Below are positions 5,366 through 13,645 of a stretch of 37,864 nt of DNA, in pieces. The stretch is from a virus: IMG/VR virus record IMGVR_UViG_3300030419_004862, positions 1 to 37,864 of that record, one strand, 5' to 3'. The notes beneath the pieces are model-generated. The model was not told the DNA's origin. It worked only from the letters and a program-made list of their open reading frames with translations, and made no database searches. The translations under genes and the position numbers were made by a program. Numbering within the stretch: the stretch's first letter is position 1; each line of letters opens with the position of its first letter.

Positions 5366-5395
5366 ATAGAAAGCACAGTAAAAACAGGCTGTCAA
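5366..5395 (-). promoter_or_regulatory. Candidate minus-strand promoter
   Basis: A perfect -35 TTGACA (5395-5390) is followed after 18 bases by TTCTAT (5371-5366), a weak -10. It would transcribe toward the HTH gene at 4945 with a leader of about 415 bases, and could be an alternative to the leaderless promoter. The TTGACA is part of an imperfect inverted repeat, TGTCAA...TTGACA (5390-5411). Confidence 0.3.
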
Positions 5396-5410
5396 TGGGT
5401 ATAATTTGAC

Positions 5411-5494
5411 ACCAGGTGCTGTGTGCGTTTAAGAGGGGGGAGTCATTGAGAGGGGGTGTGGATGGGGAGGAGGGAAGTTGTTGATGTTATTAGT
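5411..5494 (-). terminator. Possible Rho-dependent termination (rut) region
   Basis: Directly after the stop of the last packaging gene (5495), the minus-strand transcript is very rich in C and poor in G, for example CTTCCCTCCTCCCCATCC followed by CCCCC and CCCCCC runs. It shows no strong hairpin or T-run. This is the classic makeup of a Rho loading site. On the plus strand the same bases form four G-runs (5435-5473) that could form a G-quadruplex. Confidence 0.4.
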
Positions 5495-5914
5495 TTATTG
5501 GGGGCGTAATGATTCGCCTTTTTGCTCGTACTGAAAGAGTTGTTTGTGGATGGAGGGTAGGGCTCTGGCGTTGATGGGGAGGAGTCTTTGGATGTTGGGA
5601 CGCATGGCGTTTATGGCGTCTTGCATTACGGAAGAGATGTTGACCTCTAATGCTGTGGTGTATGGGGTGAGTTCTTTGCAGAGTTCCCGTGATATAGGGA
5701 GGGTGCGGAACTCTGGGCCACCTGCGTTGCCTATCTTTAGGCCACCCTTCTTTGTGGCGGTGGGGAGTGATCGTGCTTTGAATTGTGAAAGTAACATCTG
5801 GCCGCAGAAGTTGACTATGACGTCTTCACTGATGTTTAGCTTTCCGGCCTTGCGGCTAACCATTTGTGCTGTGGCTGTGTTTACTTTTATTTCTACTAGA
5901 TAATCATGGGTCAT
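5495..5914 (-). CDS. Hypothetical protein at the end of the packaging operon (139 aa)
   Basis: ATG 5914 lies behind AAGGAG with a strong GGAGCAGCAAC leader, 11 bases after the portal stop. Residues 1-45 (MTHDYLVEIKVNTATAQMVS) form a beta-helix unit with a hydrophobic helix. A Lys/Gly linker follows (TKKGGLKIGNAGG), then a helical C-terminal half. No family is recognised. Its position after portal suggests a head-related, packaging or regulatory role. I considered a small terminase but see no clear HTH. Confidence 0.65.
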   Translation of the reverse strand: MTHDYLVEIKVNTATAQMVSRKAGKLNISEDVIVNFCGQMLLSQFKARSLPTATKKGGLKIGNAGGPEFRTLPISRELCKELTPYTTALEVNISSVMQDAINAMRPNIQRLLPINARALPSIHKQLFQYEQKGESLRPQ

Positions 5915-5925
5915 GTTGCTGCTCC

Positions 5926-8154
5926 TTATTGACTAAATTCTGTCGCGGCTCCTGGTCCAAGTGGGCCAATAGCGTTGTTGAGTTCTGGTAATCCACCTTG
6001 GCCTGCGGCTAGAGGTATCTGACCTCCGGGTGGCTGCATGCCTGGTTGTTGTGGTGGCCTTTGCATTGCTTCGTACTGTAGCTCTTCAGGCGTGGGGTTG
6101 AATGCGTCCACTTGTGGTCCTGCGACGTCTACTCCATCAGGGGGGAGTGAGGCTGGTGCGGCCTGTGGCTGTTGTCCGGGTTGTGCTGGTGGAGCTACTG
6201 GTGGCCATCCTTGTTGTCCGGCGTCAGAGTATGGTGTCCACCATGGAACTCCGGCTTGTTGTTGTGACTCTAGGTGATAGTGCCATGCCAGGTGTTTCTG
6301 GAAGAGCATCTTTGTTTCATCGTCTAGCAGTCTGTAGTCTACGCTTTTCATGTAGGACAGCAGTTCATCGATGTGGGTTATGTGGTCTTCCCATGGTTGT
6401 GGGTCTGTCCATTGTCCGTTGGATAGCACGTGGTTTTCTTCACGCGCGTAGTTGCGGTCCCTGGAGCGGTCGCCGTGTATTTTCTCATCGTTACCAAACT
6501 CCATATCTTTCCTGGCCTGCATTTTGACTCGTGGATCGTTTTGATCTCCATACAGACCCAACTGGTACATCTGGAGAACAAGCTCCTGACGAACAGCAAT
6601 GTTTCGGCTGAGCATGGAGAACGGCTGAACCCGTACCTCCGTGTTCTTTATCTTGCTGCGGTAAAAAGAAAACACCTCTAGCTCATTGTTGCGCCCAGAC
6701 ACCCGGAGCATCCTGGACTTGGGCATGTACTCCCTCAACAACAATAACCAGTGACTACACATGTCAGCCACAGCCCCTTCAAGCTCACGCACCGTTGGAC
6801 CAAGTTTGGTGTGGTCTAGCGCGGCAGAGTGCCGTATTGCCCTTCCAGAAAAGCTGGCCGGGGCTTGGCCGCGTGAAACGTCTGATATTCCACTGATGTT
6901 CTCAATGTGCTTTATCTGCTCATTCTGAATGCGCTCGTGCTCAGGGGAGAGTCCGGGTGGAGGCATGGGCATGGGTGGCCTTGATGCCGTCCTGTTGTAG
7001 AAAATGATTTCACCGGGCTCGTCGCTGATGGCACCTTTCTCTACAGACCCCTTCTCGGCAACCCACTTAGGTTGAGCATGAAGGTTTTTGTTTTCAATCC
7101 GCTGGCTCGCAGACTTATTGAGTTCTTTCTGCGCCGGGATTATCGCTTTAACTAAGCCCTCGCCGGCCCATCGACCGGGAACGGTGTTATGACGCACTGC
7201 ATAAAACGGCAGTTTGTTGAACGGTAGGTCGCCTTTCTCAAGAAGGACATCTCCAGCGACCACGGCATAGAGCCCGCGAGGGTTCCTTGGTGACGCCTTC
7301 TCAAAGTACTCCACAATTAAAACACGGTCTAAGGCAGAGTCTTCGTCTCCCGTCGTGCCGCGAAAGTGGCGTATCAACTGTTGGCTAAATGAATCGGATT
7401 CGGCTGTAGATGACGGGTGAACAAACTTACCCTTCTGCGGCCACCGCGCTCGAACGGAATCAATGTGTACGTAGTTTGAGTGGTACATCCAGCGGCATGT
7501 GCTTTTATCTTTGGCTCCTGGATCCCACGACACCTCAAGCGGGTTGACTGCCGAAATAACAACATCACCAGCTTTCCGGGTCTCATAAATACGCGGGTAG
7601 TTACCCTCAGAGTCGGGCTCTGCGTCACTGGGAGTTACATCAACCTCAATGTCCTCACCAAGAGTGGGGTCCCACCATATCTTGAGAAAGCCTATCGGGG
7701 ACACGGCAACCCACTTCGCTAGCTCATGAATGACCTGAGCTGCGCCTGCACGCTCCCATTCGTACTCAAGCATCTTGTCGCACTGACGAGCAGCCTCAAT
7801 ATCATCATCATCGTTGGTCGCCGGAAGACAAATAAACCCAGGACGGTTTTCTGTAAGCTTGCCAACAAACGTCTCCACAGTTGGTAAGACGTAATTAAGG
7901 ACCATACGAACGCGCCACGCGGGCGGGTTGTCGGTGGTCAACACACTTTGAATGCGGTTGAACCGGCTCCACTGATGACCGGTAAGAAAAGCCATCCCAA
8001 GCCACGTGTCTTCTGTTGTTTGTAACTTAGAGCTTTCAGCTATCTGATGCTGCTCCATGACATAGGCTACAAGCTTTTGGTCTGCCACAGATGGGGCATA
8101 TGACGCTTTGGTGTCTTTGTAGTCCTGCGTAATCGGTCCTGATGGAAATGACAT
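5926..8154 (-). CDS. Portal protein (742 aa)
   Basis: The portal is the dodecameric ring at one capsid vertex through which DNA is packaged and ejected. Its length fits P22-like podovirus portals. Diagnostic features are an N-terminal helical region with GHQWSRFNR, then KLTENRPGF near residue 100, NPLEVSWDPGA around 207, and a strongly portal-like stem segment around residues 340-360 (IIPAQKELNKSASQRIENK). The last 100 or so residues are Pro/Gln/Gly-rich and probably disordered. ATG 8154 lies behind AAAGG at 5 bases. It is transcribed with the large terminase, as is usual, but away from the capsid gene, which is not. Confidence 0.9.
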   Translation of the reverse strand: MSFPSGPITQDYKDTKASYAPSVADQKLVAYVMEQHQIAESSKLQTTEDTWLGMAFLTGHQWSRFNRIQSVLTTDNPPAWRVRMVLNYVLPTVETFVGKLTENRPGFICLPATNDDDDIEAARQCDKMLEYEWERAGAAQVIHELAKWVAVSPIGFLKIWWDPTLGEDIEVDVTPSDAEPDSEGNYPRIYETRKAGDVVISAVNPLEVSWDPGAKDKSTCRWMYHSNYVHIDSVRARWPQKGKFVHPSSTAESDSFSQQLIRHFRGTTGDEDSALDRVLIVEYFEKASPRNPRGLYAVVAGDVLLEKGDLPFNKLPFYAVRHNTVPGRWAGEGLVKAIIPAQKELNKSASQRIENKNLHAQPKWVAEKGSVEKGAISDEPGEIIFYNRTASRPPMPMPPPGLSPEHERIQNEQIKHIENISGISDVSRGQAPASFSGRAIRHSAALDHTKLGPTVRELEGAVADMCSHWLLLLREYMPKSRMLRVSGRNNELEVFSFYRSKIKNTEVRVQPFSMLSRNIAVRQELVLQMYQLGLYGDQNDPRVKMQARKDMEFGNDEKIHGDRSRDRNYAREENHVLSNGQWTDPQPWEDHITHIDELLSYMKSVDYRLLDDETKMLFQKHLAWHYHLESQQQAGVPWWTPYSDAGQQGWPPVAPPAQPGQQPQAAPASLPPDGVDVAGPQVDAFNPTPEELQYEAMQRPPQQPGMQPPGGQIPLAAGQGGLPELNNAIGPLGPGAATEFSQ

Positions 8155-8173
8155 ATGTACCTTTTGTTTGTGT

Positions 8174-8593
8174 TTAGGCTCTGTCGCTCATTGGTCCACT
8201 TAGGGACATGGGTGTCGCCGGGAGTGACATCGGCGGCGTATATGGGTCCTGCGAGTTGTAGGTTGATAGCGCTGACGCTGCACCGCCGCCCCATCGATCT
8301 CTAATCCTCTGAAGAGCGGCCTGCAACGCTGGGCTGTGCTCACCAGGACGAGCGCCAACCGTGTCCGGGGGAGTCGGCGCGGATATCGGTGATGGCGTCG
8401 GAGTCTCTAAGCTGGCGGCTTTACTAGCAAGAAACTGCTTTAAGAACTCATCGTTATTAGGCTTTCTGTATACTTGCGGCACCCTCGGGCCACCACTCGT
8501 GGGCTGTCCAGTTATTGCGCCACCTAAAGCATTAAACAAACCACCTATAACATTAGAACCTAGCGCGCTAGCTAATGATGCAGCAAACGACAT
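8174..8593 (-). CDS. Small hypothetical, probable virion-associated protein (139 aa)
   Basis: The start is a TAATG overlap with the gene before it and has GGAGG five bases upstream. Residues 1-35 are a Gly/Ala-rich amphipathic stretch (ASALGSNVIGGLFNALGGA), like membrane-active N-termini of ejection or pilot proteins. The rest is Pro/Ser/Thr-rich and low in complexity, with a helical island (ALQAALQRIRDRWGGG). No family recognised. Its place between terminase and portal argues for a head or ejection role. Confidence 0.65.
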   Translation of the reverse strand: MSFAASLASALGSNVIGGLFNALGGAITGQPTSGGPRVPQVYRKPNNDEFLKQFLASKAASLETPTPSPISAPTPPDTVGARPGEHSPALQAALQRIRDRWGGGAASALSTYNSQDPYTPPMSLPATPMSLSGPMSDRA

Positions 8594-8829
8594 TAAGCAC
8601 CTCCCTCACCACCTGCAACCAACCGGTAATCCCTCTCGAACCCTGCCCTATGCTTGGCATCAAACAGTTCCCAGTGCTGGGATGAGTTGGTTGCGGCTTT
8701 AAGTTTCAAATCCTTGAACTCACTATCCTCGCGAAAATTTCGCGCATAGCAATATAATGCCACGCTAGCACACATAATTGTTACAGAAATCAACGCAACG
8801 CATGAAAAAACAATTAATACAGTTATCAT
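8593..8829 (-). CDS. Small membrane protein (78 aa)
   Basis: The start ATG 8829 shares its A with the TAA of the terminase (TAATG); a GTG two codons upstream (8835) is an alternative, with AGGA five bases before it. Residues 1-30 form one hydrophobic helix (MITVLIVFSCVALISVTIMC), followed by a charged soluble tail (NFREDSEFKDLKLKAATNS) of about 48 residues. No family known. It could anchor a packaging or ejection factor at the membrane. Confidence 0.65.
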   Translation of the reverse strand: MITVLIVFSCVALISVTIMCASVALYCYARNFREDSEFKDLKLKAATNSSQHWELFDAKHRAGFERDYRLVAGGEGGA

Positions 8830-10709
8830 TACCACTTTGTTCCTAGGTAAGTATCGTGACCATCAGGGTATGCAGAATAAAAGCGCTCCCAAAACGCATC
8901 TCTAACATGGGGCTCTTCATCCTCTCTGACAACAGAGACCTCGCCTAACTCCGTGTCAATATAAAGTAGCTGGGCCATTGCAAACACTGCATCGTCATGC
9001 TCACCAGGCATAGCCTCACACCGGCCTCTTGATGTAGTGATAAACGTTTGGCACTCCCTTAGAAGGGTTTCGCTGTGGAAGTCCCAGCTATTGTATCGTA
9101 TTGCACGAGATAGCGCCGCTACACAGGCATCGCGTTTACCCTTGTTTCCCATTCTGAACCCAAACCGCTGGGTCCAATTGCCGCTGGTTGAGCGGACATA
9201 TAGGTTGGGGTAGCCTGCGCCTTTGTTCATCTCTAAAAGATTTTGCAGTGTAGCTAACCCTGGACCATCCACCTCTGGAGACATTAACGCTACGTTGTAA
9301 TGCATTGCTGCGGCTATAGCCTGACTGGCAACAACGTCAGGTGGGCTGCGGTGATAGAACTCAGCAACCTGCTTTCGGTCGGTTCTGTCGCCAACCTGGA
9401 TACAGGAAAAGTCACCCTCGTCGCTGCCGTGTGCCGTGTCAATTGTTACGATGTACTCATGCCCAGGCTCAGGATCAAACCACACTCTCCACCTTGGAGC
9501 GCCCTCGGTTAGGGTGACCTCTTTGGTTCTGGAGTTGTAATCAATGCTTTCATAGGCCGTTGAGGGGGTGGCGTCCTCTGCCATGCCTGTTAGGCGTTGC
9601 CTAATCTTAACCTGATCGATAGGTGAAGACGAAGAAGATGTAAAAGCTATCTCAGGAGACAAAGGAAACTCCGTGTCGAAAGCCTTGATGTCGCCGTCAA
9701 ACTTAGTTAAAAGCGTCTGAACCGCCCACCTGACCTGGCATGGCTTAAGGTCAAACATAATAGCCCTACGCGCCCAACGTTCATCATAGTGTAACTTTTC
9801 AGCTAACCGCCAAAATTCAGACTGATTCTCATCTGCATACGCTTTTCTAAACTTCCGATCAAGCGTTCGGTCTCCAGGTTTTTCTGCTAGTTTGTATTTG
9901 TCGTGATCTTGCCATCCAAAGAAAAAAGCTTTGAATAGGTTGCCCGGTTCTTTTTTGTGCGCTTTCCAGAATCGATCATAAAACGCACCAGCGCTGCCAC
10001 ACGCCGTGGATTCAATGATGACGTATGTGCCGTGCACGTCACTAATGGAGCCCATTGACGACTGCATAACATCAGCATCACTGGTTGTGCGCCGCTTTTT
10101 CCACCACAGCCCAAGCTCGCTAAGATGAAGGTAGTCTGGCGTTGCACCGCGATCAGCATCAGTTGCCCCCTGCGTTTCAACTTCAAACCGGGAATCATGC
10201 TCCCAGTAAATACCCATGTCCCGGCTAGAGCGCTTGTGCTTGCCAGGGGCAATATTTGCAATGGCGGGGTGCTGGTAGGTCTGGTAGCGGTGCGCAATCT
10301 CAAATATTTCCTCGGTCGATTCTTTACGGTGAGCCATGCACTTGGCCAAATAGTGTTTATTGAACTGACACTTCCAATGGCCATAGGCTTCTATAAGGGT
10401 GGAGAATCCAATCTTTCGGCTCTTGAGTATGATCACCCTGACAGGGCGCTTTAGTCGTTCCATCTCAATAAACTCTTCGAGAACTACTTTTTGCTCTGGA
10501 TTCAAAAGAAAAGGAATCATCTTGTTGCGCCCAGTCTCCCTATCCTTTACGCGGATACGAAGACAGTGCTCAGCATAATACTCAAAACTTTTCTTACACT
10601 TATCCCAAAAAGCCTCCGGGGATAAATTCCCAGGTATAGGCCGCAGCGCGTCTTCATCAGACGCGGAACCTTGGGCATCAAAGGGCGACCAATTGGTTGC
10701 TCCGCTCAT
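8829..10709 (-). CDS. terL: Terminase large subunit (626 aa)
   Basis: This is the ATP-driven packaging motor and DNA-cutting nuclease. The ATPase domain has a Walker A-like loop LKSRKIGFST (95-104), a Walker B with Ser-Glu instead of Asp-Glu (YLHLSE, 193-198) and a coupling motif YVIIESTA (229-236). The C-terminal RNase H-like nuclease keeps its acidic residues: Asp424 in VTIDTAHGSDEGDFS, Glu479 in MSPEVDGPG and the EHDDAV motif at 570-575. Length is slightly above typical. No small terminase is recognisable beside it. The ATG has no obvious ribosome binding site and lies close to an AT-rich TTATAT sequence. Confidence 0.93.
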   Translation of the reverse strand: MSGATNWSPFDAQGSASDEDALRPIPGNLSPEAFWDKCKKSFEYYAEHCLRIRVKDRETGRNKMIPFLLNPEQKVVLEEFIEMERLKRPVRVIILKSRKIGFSTLIEAYGHWKCQFNKHYLAKCMAHRKESTEEIFEIAHRYQTYQHPAIANIAPGKHKRSSRDMGIYWEHDSRFEVETQGATDADRGATPDYLHLSELGLWWKKRRTTSDADVMQSSMGSISDVHGTYVIIESTACGSAGAFYDRFWKAHKKEPGNLFKAFFFGWQDHDKYKLAEKPGDRTLDRKFRKAYADENQSEFWRLAEKLHYDERWARRAIMFDLKPCQVRWAVQTLLTKFDGDIKAFDTEFPLSPEIAFTSSSSSPIDQVKIRQRLTGMAEDATPSTAYESIDYNSRTKEVTLTEGAPRWRVWFDPEPGHEYIVTIDTAHGSDEGDFSCIQVGDRTDRKQVAEFYHRSPPDVVASQAIAAAMHYNVALMSPEVDGPGLATLQNLLEMNKGAGYPNLYVRSTSGNWTQRFGFRMGNKGKRDACVAALSRAIRYNSWDFHSETLLRECQTFITTSRGRCEAMPGEHDDAVFAMAQLLYIDTELGEVSVVREDEEPHVRDAFWERFYSAYPDGHDTYLGTKW

Positions 10710-10857
10710 GGATATAATCTGTCAAAAAAAAAGGCATGTGTAAAACACTGTTGACACTTGGGGTTGTGCGCGGTCAAACTAATCGAGCCAGCGTCAATGG
10801 TTGATGTGGTGATTAACACTCCACGGGTCGAACCCGTAAACAACGTAGGGGGAATCC
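10710..10857. promoter_or_regulatory. Divergent control region between packaging and capsid operons
   Basis: This 148-bp gap separates oppositely transcribed late genes. Rightward candidates are TTGACA (10751-10756)-17-TCAAAC (10774-10779), and a perfect TATAAT at 10713-10718 with no good -35. TTGAC elements also occur on the minus strand at 10720-10725, 10772-10777 and 10792-10797. The hairpin ACGGGT-CGA-ACCCGT (10823-10837) lies in the leader of the scaffold gene, whose GGGGG ribosome binding site follows. Promoter assignments are uncertain; several TTGAC repeats could be regulator sites. Confidence 0.45.
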
Positions 10858-11676
10858 ATGATAGACAACGACGTAAACTTAGAAGGACCTGGTGATTCGT
10901 CATCTCCAGAAAATGCGGCACTCCACACGCCCCCGTCAGGCGAAACAGACGAGTTTGTGCCGGAACGCGACCCGGACACGGGTCAGGTCAAGCCTGTTCC
11001 TTATGATCGGTTTCATCAAGTAAATGAAAGATATCGGTCGACTAGAACAGACCTTGAGCAAGCTCAACATAATTTACAATTAAACCAAGAACTTTCCGAG
11101 CAGCTTAGAGCGCAAAACCAGCAGTACGCTAATTTGATTTCGCAGATGCACGAGGCGCAGCAGCGCCAGCCTGTGTATCAGCAGCCAGAGGTTCCTCAAG
11201 ATCCCTATGGGGGTCCTGAGTACGACCCATATGAAGACCCAACCGATGCAAAGATTAGGCAAATGCACGCCCAGGTTAAACAATCCAGGGATGCGCTTTC
11301 TCAACTGCAATCGCAAATGGAATCTCAAAGCAAAGAGTTTGGCATGTACAGACAGGAGCAACAAACTAAAGCACTGGAGCGTCAGATAACAACTGACATC
11401 GACAGTGCACTTAGAGAGTTCCCTGCTGCCAATAAATATTGGATGCACAACGAAATGCTTAGAACTGGCAAGCACGACAGTCAAACCATCAGACTTCTGG
11501 CAAAACGTTCACATGAAGCTCAAGATTCAAAACGAAGAGATTGGGCACGCGCACAGGGATACATTGAGCCGCCACGCAAGCTAATGAGTAGCGGTCCACC
11601 TGCGCAGCAAATTCAAGACCTTGGTGACGATCTTGACGCTATTGAAGAAGCAATTCGGCAAAGGTTCGGAAGCTAA
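10858..11676 (+). CDS. Scaffolding protein (272 aa)
   Basis: It sits directly before the major capsid gene, where phage scaffolds normally lie, and has the usual makeup. The N-terminus is acidic and disordered (PERDPDTGQVKPVPYDRFHQ) and is followed by Gln/Glu-rich coiled coil (about residues 60-100), a Pro/Tyr/Asp-rich linker (PYGGPEYDPYEDP) and a second coiled coil (about 140-185). A basic helical C-terminus would contact coat protein. Scaffolds guide procapsid assembly and then exit. Sequence identity to a named scaffold is not claimed; the call rests on context, composition and coiled coils. Confidence 0.75.
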   Translation: MIDNDVNLEGPGDSSSPENAALHTPPSGETDEFVPERDPDTGQVKPVPYDRFHQVNERYRSTRTDLEQAQHNLQLNQELSEQLRAQNQQYANLISQMHEAQQRQPVYQQPEVPQDPYGGPEYDPYEDPTDAKIRQMHAQVKQSRDALSQLQSQMESQSKEFGMYRQEQQTKALERQITTDIDSALREFPAANKYWMHNEMLRTGKHDSQTIRLLAKRSHEAQDSKRRDWARAQGYIEPPRKLMSSGPPAQQIQDLGDDLDAIEEAIRQRFGS

Positions 11677-11688
11677 AGGAGAGCCAAA

Positions 11689-12951
11689 ATGGCCTTAGAG
11701 ACGGGTGGCGGTACTGCCAACAGTGAATACGATGCAATGCTAAAAGACTTCTACGAAGGTGGAGTCCGGTCGCACATCCAAAACAAAGTAACAATTCTTT
11801 CAAAGCTTGAAAAAAGCAAGCGCAAGTGGAACGGTCGCCAAGTGACGTTTCCTTTGCACCTTGGCCGAAACCATGGTGTTGGAGCGCGCGGTGAGGGAAC
11901 TAACATCCCTACAGCCGGTGAGCAAAGCTACAAAGAGAGCAAGATCAAGGCCAAGTACCAATACGGTCGAATCTCTCTTACTGGCCCAGTAATCGCCGCC
12001 TCGCAGGGTGACAAAGGGGCGTTTGCCTCTGCGCTGACCCAAGAGATTAAGGGAATGCGAAACGACCTTCGCAATGACATGAACCGCCAGTGCTGGGGTG
12101 TGGTCCTCGACAGCGGCGATGGTGCCGGTAATTCTGGTGTATTGGCAATAACAACAAGCAGTGGCGCTGTATCAACACTGGCGTGCGCAAATGATACCGG
12201 CGTTCGGTATCTGAAAACAGGCATGTCTGTTGTAATTGGAACTCCTGGCGCATCGGCACTTACGAATGCAGACGCGGTTGAAATCTTAGACGTTGATAGC
12301 TCGGCAAAAACGGTGACTATTGCTGAGACAACGGTGGCATCGAGCGACGTTGTTGTTCGCGGAGATTCGACATCTGCGCACTCGTACACCAACGAGATTA
12401 CTGGCCTGTCAAGCATTGTTCACGACGACGATGACATCGACCTACAGACTGTTGATGTTTCCGCGAACACTGAGTTCAAGGCGCACGTTGAGTCAAACAG
12501 CGGTGTCAAGCGGGACCTAAGTCTTGAGTTGATGCAGTTGGCGCTGGATGCTTGTGATGAAAAGGGTGGCGAAGAGCCAGACCTTATCATGGGTCATCAC
12601 TCAATGCGTCGTGAGTACGTGAACTTGCTTACAAGTGACGTTCGTTATGCTCCAGAGCAGATGCGCGCAGGATTCAAGACATTGACATATGCTGGTGGAA
12701 ATCAGCCTATTCCTATCTTGTTTGACAAGCACGCTCCATATCATAAGTTGTACTTCATCAATACTGGCGACATTAAGCAGTACGTGATGAAGGACTGGGG
12801 CTGGGCAGACCGTGACGGTGCTGTTCTTAGCCGTCAGAGCGACCAAGACTCTTGGGAAGCTTTCATGTGTTGGTACGGTAACTTGGGCTGTGAGGTTAGA
12901 AACACTCACGCTGTGATTACTGATCTCAATGCGTCTAATTTAGTCTTCTAG
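11689..12951 (+). CDS. Major capsid protein (420 aa)
   Basis: Starts 12 bases after the scaffold gene behind AAAGGAG. The N-terminus (LKDFYEGGVRSHIQNKVTIL) and the region RKWNGRQVTFPLHLGRNHGV are typical of phage coat proteins of the HK97 fold. An inserted beta-rich domain follows around residues 145-220 (Ser/Ala/Val/Thr-rich). The C-terminal part carries DLIMGHHSMRREYVNLLTSD and a strand-rich end (WYGNLGCEVRNTHAVITDLN). It forms the icosahedral shell. A strong terminator follows the gene, consistent with a highly expressed unit made in excess over the downstream genes. Confidence 0.88.
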   Translation: MALETGGGTANSEYDAMLKDFYEGGVRSHIQNKVTILSKLEKSKRKWNGRQVTFPLHLGRNHGVGARGEGTNIPTAGEQSYKESKIKAKYQYGRISLTGPVIAASQGDKGAFASALTQEIKGMRNDLRNDMNRQCWGVVLDSGDGAGNSGVLAITTSSGAVSTLACANDTGVRYLKTGMSVVIGTPGASALTNADAVEILDVDSSAKTVTIAETTVASSDVVVRGDSTSAHSYTNEITGLSSIVHDDDDIDLQTVDVSANTEFKAHVESNSGVKRDLSLELMQLALDACDEKGGEEPDLIMGHHSMRREYVNLLTSDVRYAPEQMRAGFKTLTYAGGNQPIPILFDKHAPYHKLYFINTGDIKQYVMKDWGWADRDGAVLSRQSDQDSWEAFMCWYGNLGCEVRNTHAVITDLNASNLVF

Positions 12952-12971
12952 GGATCGTGCAAAGTCCCTAG
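12948..12971 (+). other. Inverted repeat at the end of the capsid gene
   Basis: CTAGGGA-N10-TCCCTAG is a perfect 7-bp stem that includes the capsid stop codon. It directly precedes the intrinsic terminator and could protect the capsid mRNA 3' end. Confidence 0.55.
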
Positions 12972-12975
12972 CGCG

Positions 12976-13006
12976 CCGGGGGGTTAGTAGCCCCCTGGTG
13001 TTTTTT
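12976..13006 (+). terminator. Intrinsic terminator after the major capsid gene
   Basis: CCGGGGGG-TTAGTAG-CCCCCTGG forms an 8-bp stem with one G-T pair, followed by TG and six T residues. It lies 25 bases after the capsid stop. A second hairpin, CCCCG-CAA-CGGGG (13016-13028), follows without a T-run and stands just before the ribosome binding site of the next gene. Partial read-through would lower expression of tail genes relative to coat. Confidence 0.8.
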
Positions 13007-13051
13007 ACTTAGTATCCCCGCAACGGGGGGAAAACTGTGGAGTGGTGATCT

Positions 13052-13645
13052 ATGATTTTAGATAGAAACATTAAGTATAAGTATCAAAGCCTGTACTTTC
13101 CGGCTGCGGCCTTTGACTGGAAACCGGGTTCAGCAGACAACCAAGACGCTGGCGACGGCAATGATGACTTGGTAGAAGTTGGCACAACTGGATTTGTTGG
13201 CTGGAAGTTTGATGCTGACCCTAGCGACGATCAGGTGTTTATAACAATGCCTACGCCAACAAACGTTGACTGGGACAATGATGTGTTTTACCGGGTTATC
13301 TGGGCTGCGGCTACATCAAGTGACCTTAGCTTAACGGAGAGCTTTGCTATTTCTGCCGCCGAGGTAGCGTTTGGTGCTGCGCCAGCGACGAGTGCCCCAA
13401 CAGCATTTGCCACGGTATCAGATACGCCAAGCGCCATTAATGTTCCGCTGGCCACCCCGTGGGCCAAGGCAAACTCATCTACGACAGACGGCATTGCCGG
13501 GACAAGTGATATTTTGCGAGTATTCGTAGACTGCACAACGGACACGGCAAACGATCCACGGTTGATTGGCCTGGAGCTAAAGTACTTACCTAAACTAACT
13601 GACGGTGCGCAACACAAGTTGACAACGGATCCAACTGACGCATGA
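13052..13645 (+). CDS. Probable capsid-associated or decoration protein (197 aa)
   Basis: ATG 13052 has GGAG nine bases upstream. The protein is beta-rich and low in charge clusters: FPAAAFDWKPGSADNQDAGD at the start, then alternating Val/Thr/Ser stretches and an Ala/Pro/Thr-rich centre. It ends with strand-like LRVFVDCTTDTANDPRLIGL. No motif assigns a family. Position straight after the coat gene and a beta-sandwich look suggest a decoration or head-fibre subunit; this is inference. Confidence 0.6.
   Translation: MILDRNIKYKYQSLYFPAAAFDWKPGSADNQDAGDGNDDLVEVGTTGFVGWKFDADPSDDQVFITMPTPTNVDWDNDVFYRVIWAAATSSDLSLTESFAISAAEVAFGAAPATSAPTAFATVSDTPSAINVPLATPWAKANSSTTDGIAGTSDILRVFVDCTTDTANDPRLIGLELKYLPKLTDGAQHKLTTDPTDA

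Larger units (their letters stand above)
5024..5494. other. Gene-free control region (about 470 bp)
   Basis: I find no supported gene on either strand. Read on the minus strand it is C-rich and G-poor, most strongly at 5411-5494. It contains TGTAC-bearing symmetric sequence at 5149-5170 (GTTCA-N-TTGTACAGTAC-TGAAC) and pairing segments at 5235-5287 (ACCCCA...TGGGGT around CACC...GGTG) and 5303-5352 (CTCGCA...TGCGAG). A promoter-like sequence lies at 5366-5395. It separates the packaging operon from the regulator and accessory arm. I saw no tRNA. Confidence 0.6.

Noticed and set aside
5406-5434. Plus-strand promoter TTGACA-17-TTAAGA
   Set aside because: The -10 matches poorly and it would transcribe against the portal operon with no gene downstream.
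10823-10837. ACGGGTCGAACCCGT resembles a tRNA T-arm or attachment core
   Set aside because: One base is missing from a standard T-loop, no acceptor or anticodon arm can be placed, and there is no integrase. Treated as a simple hairpin.
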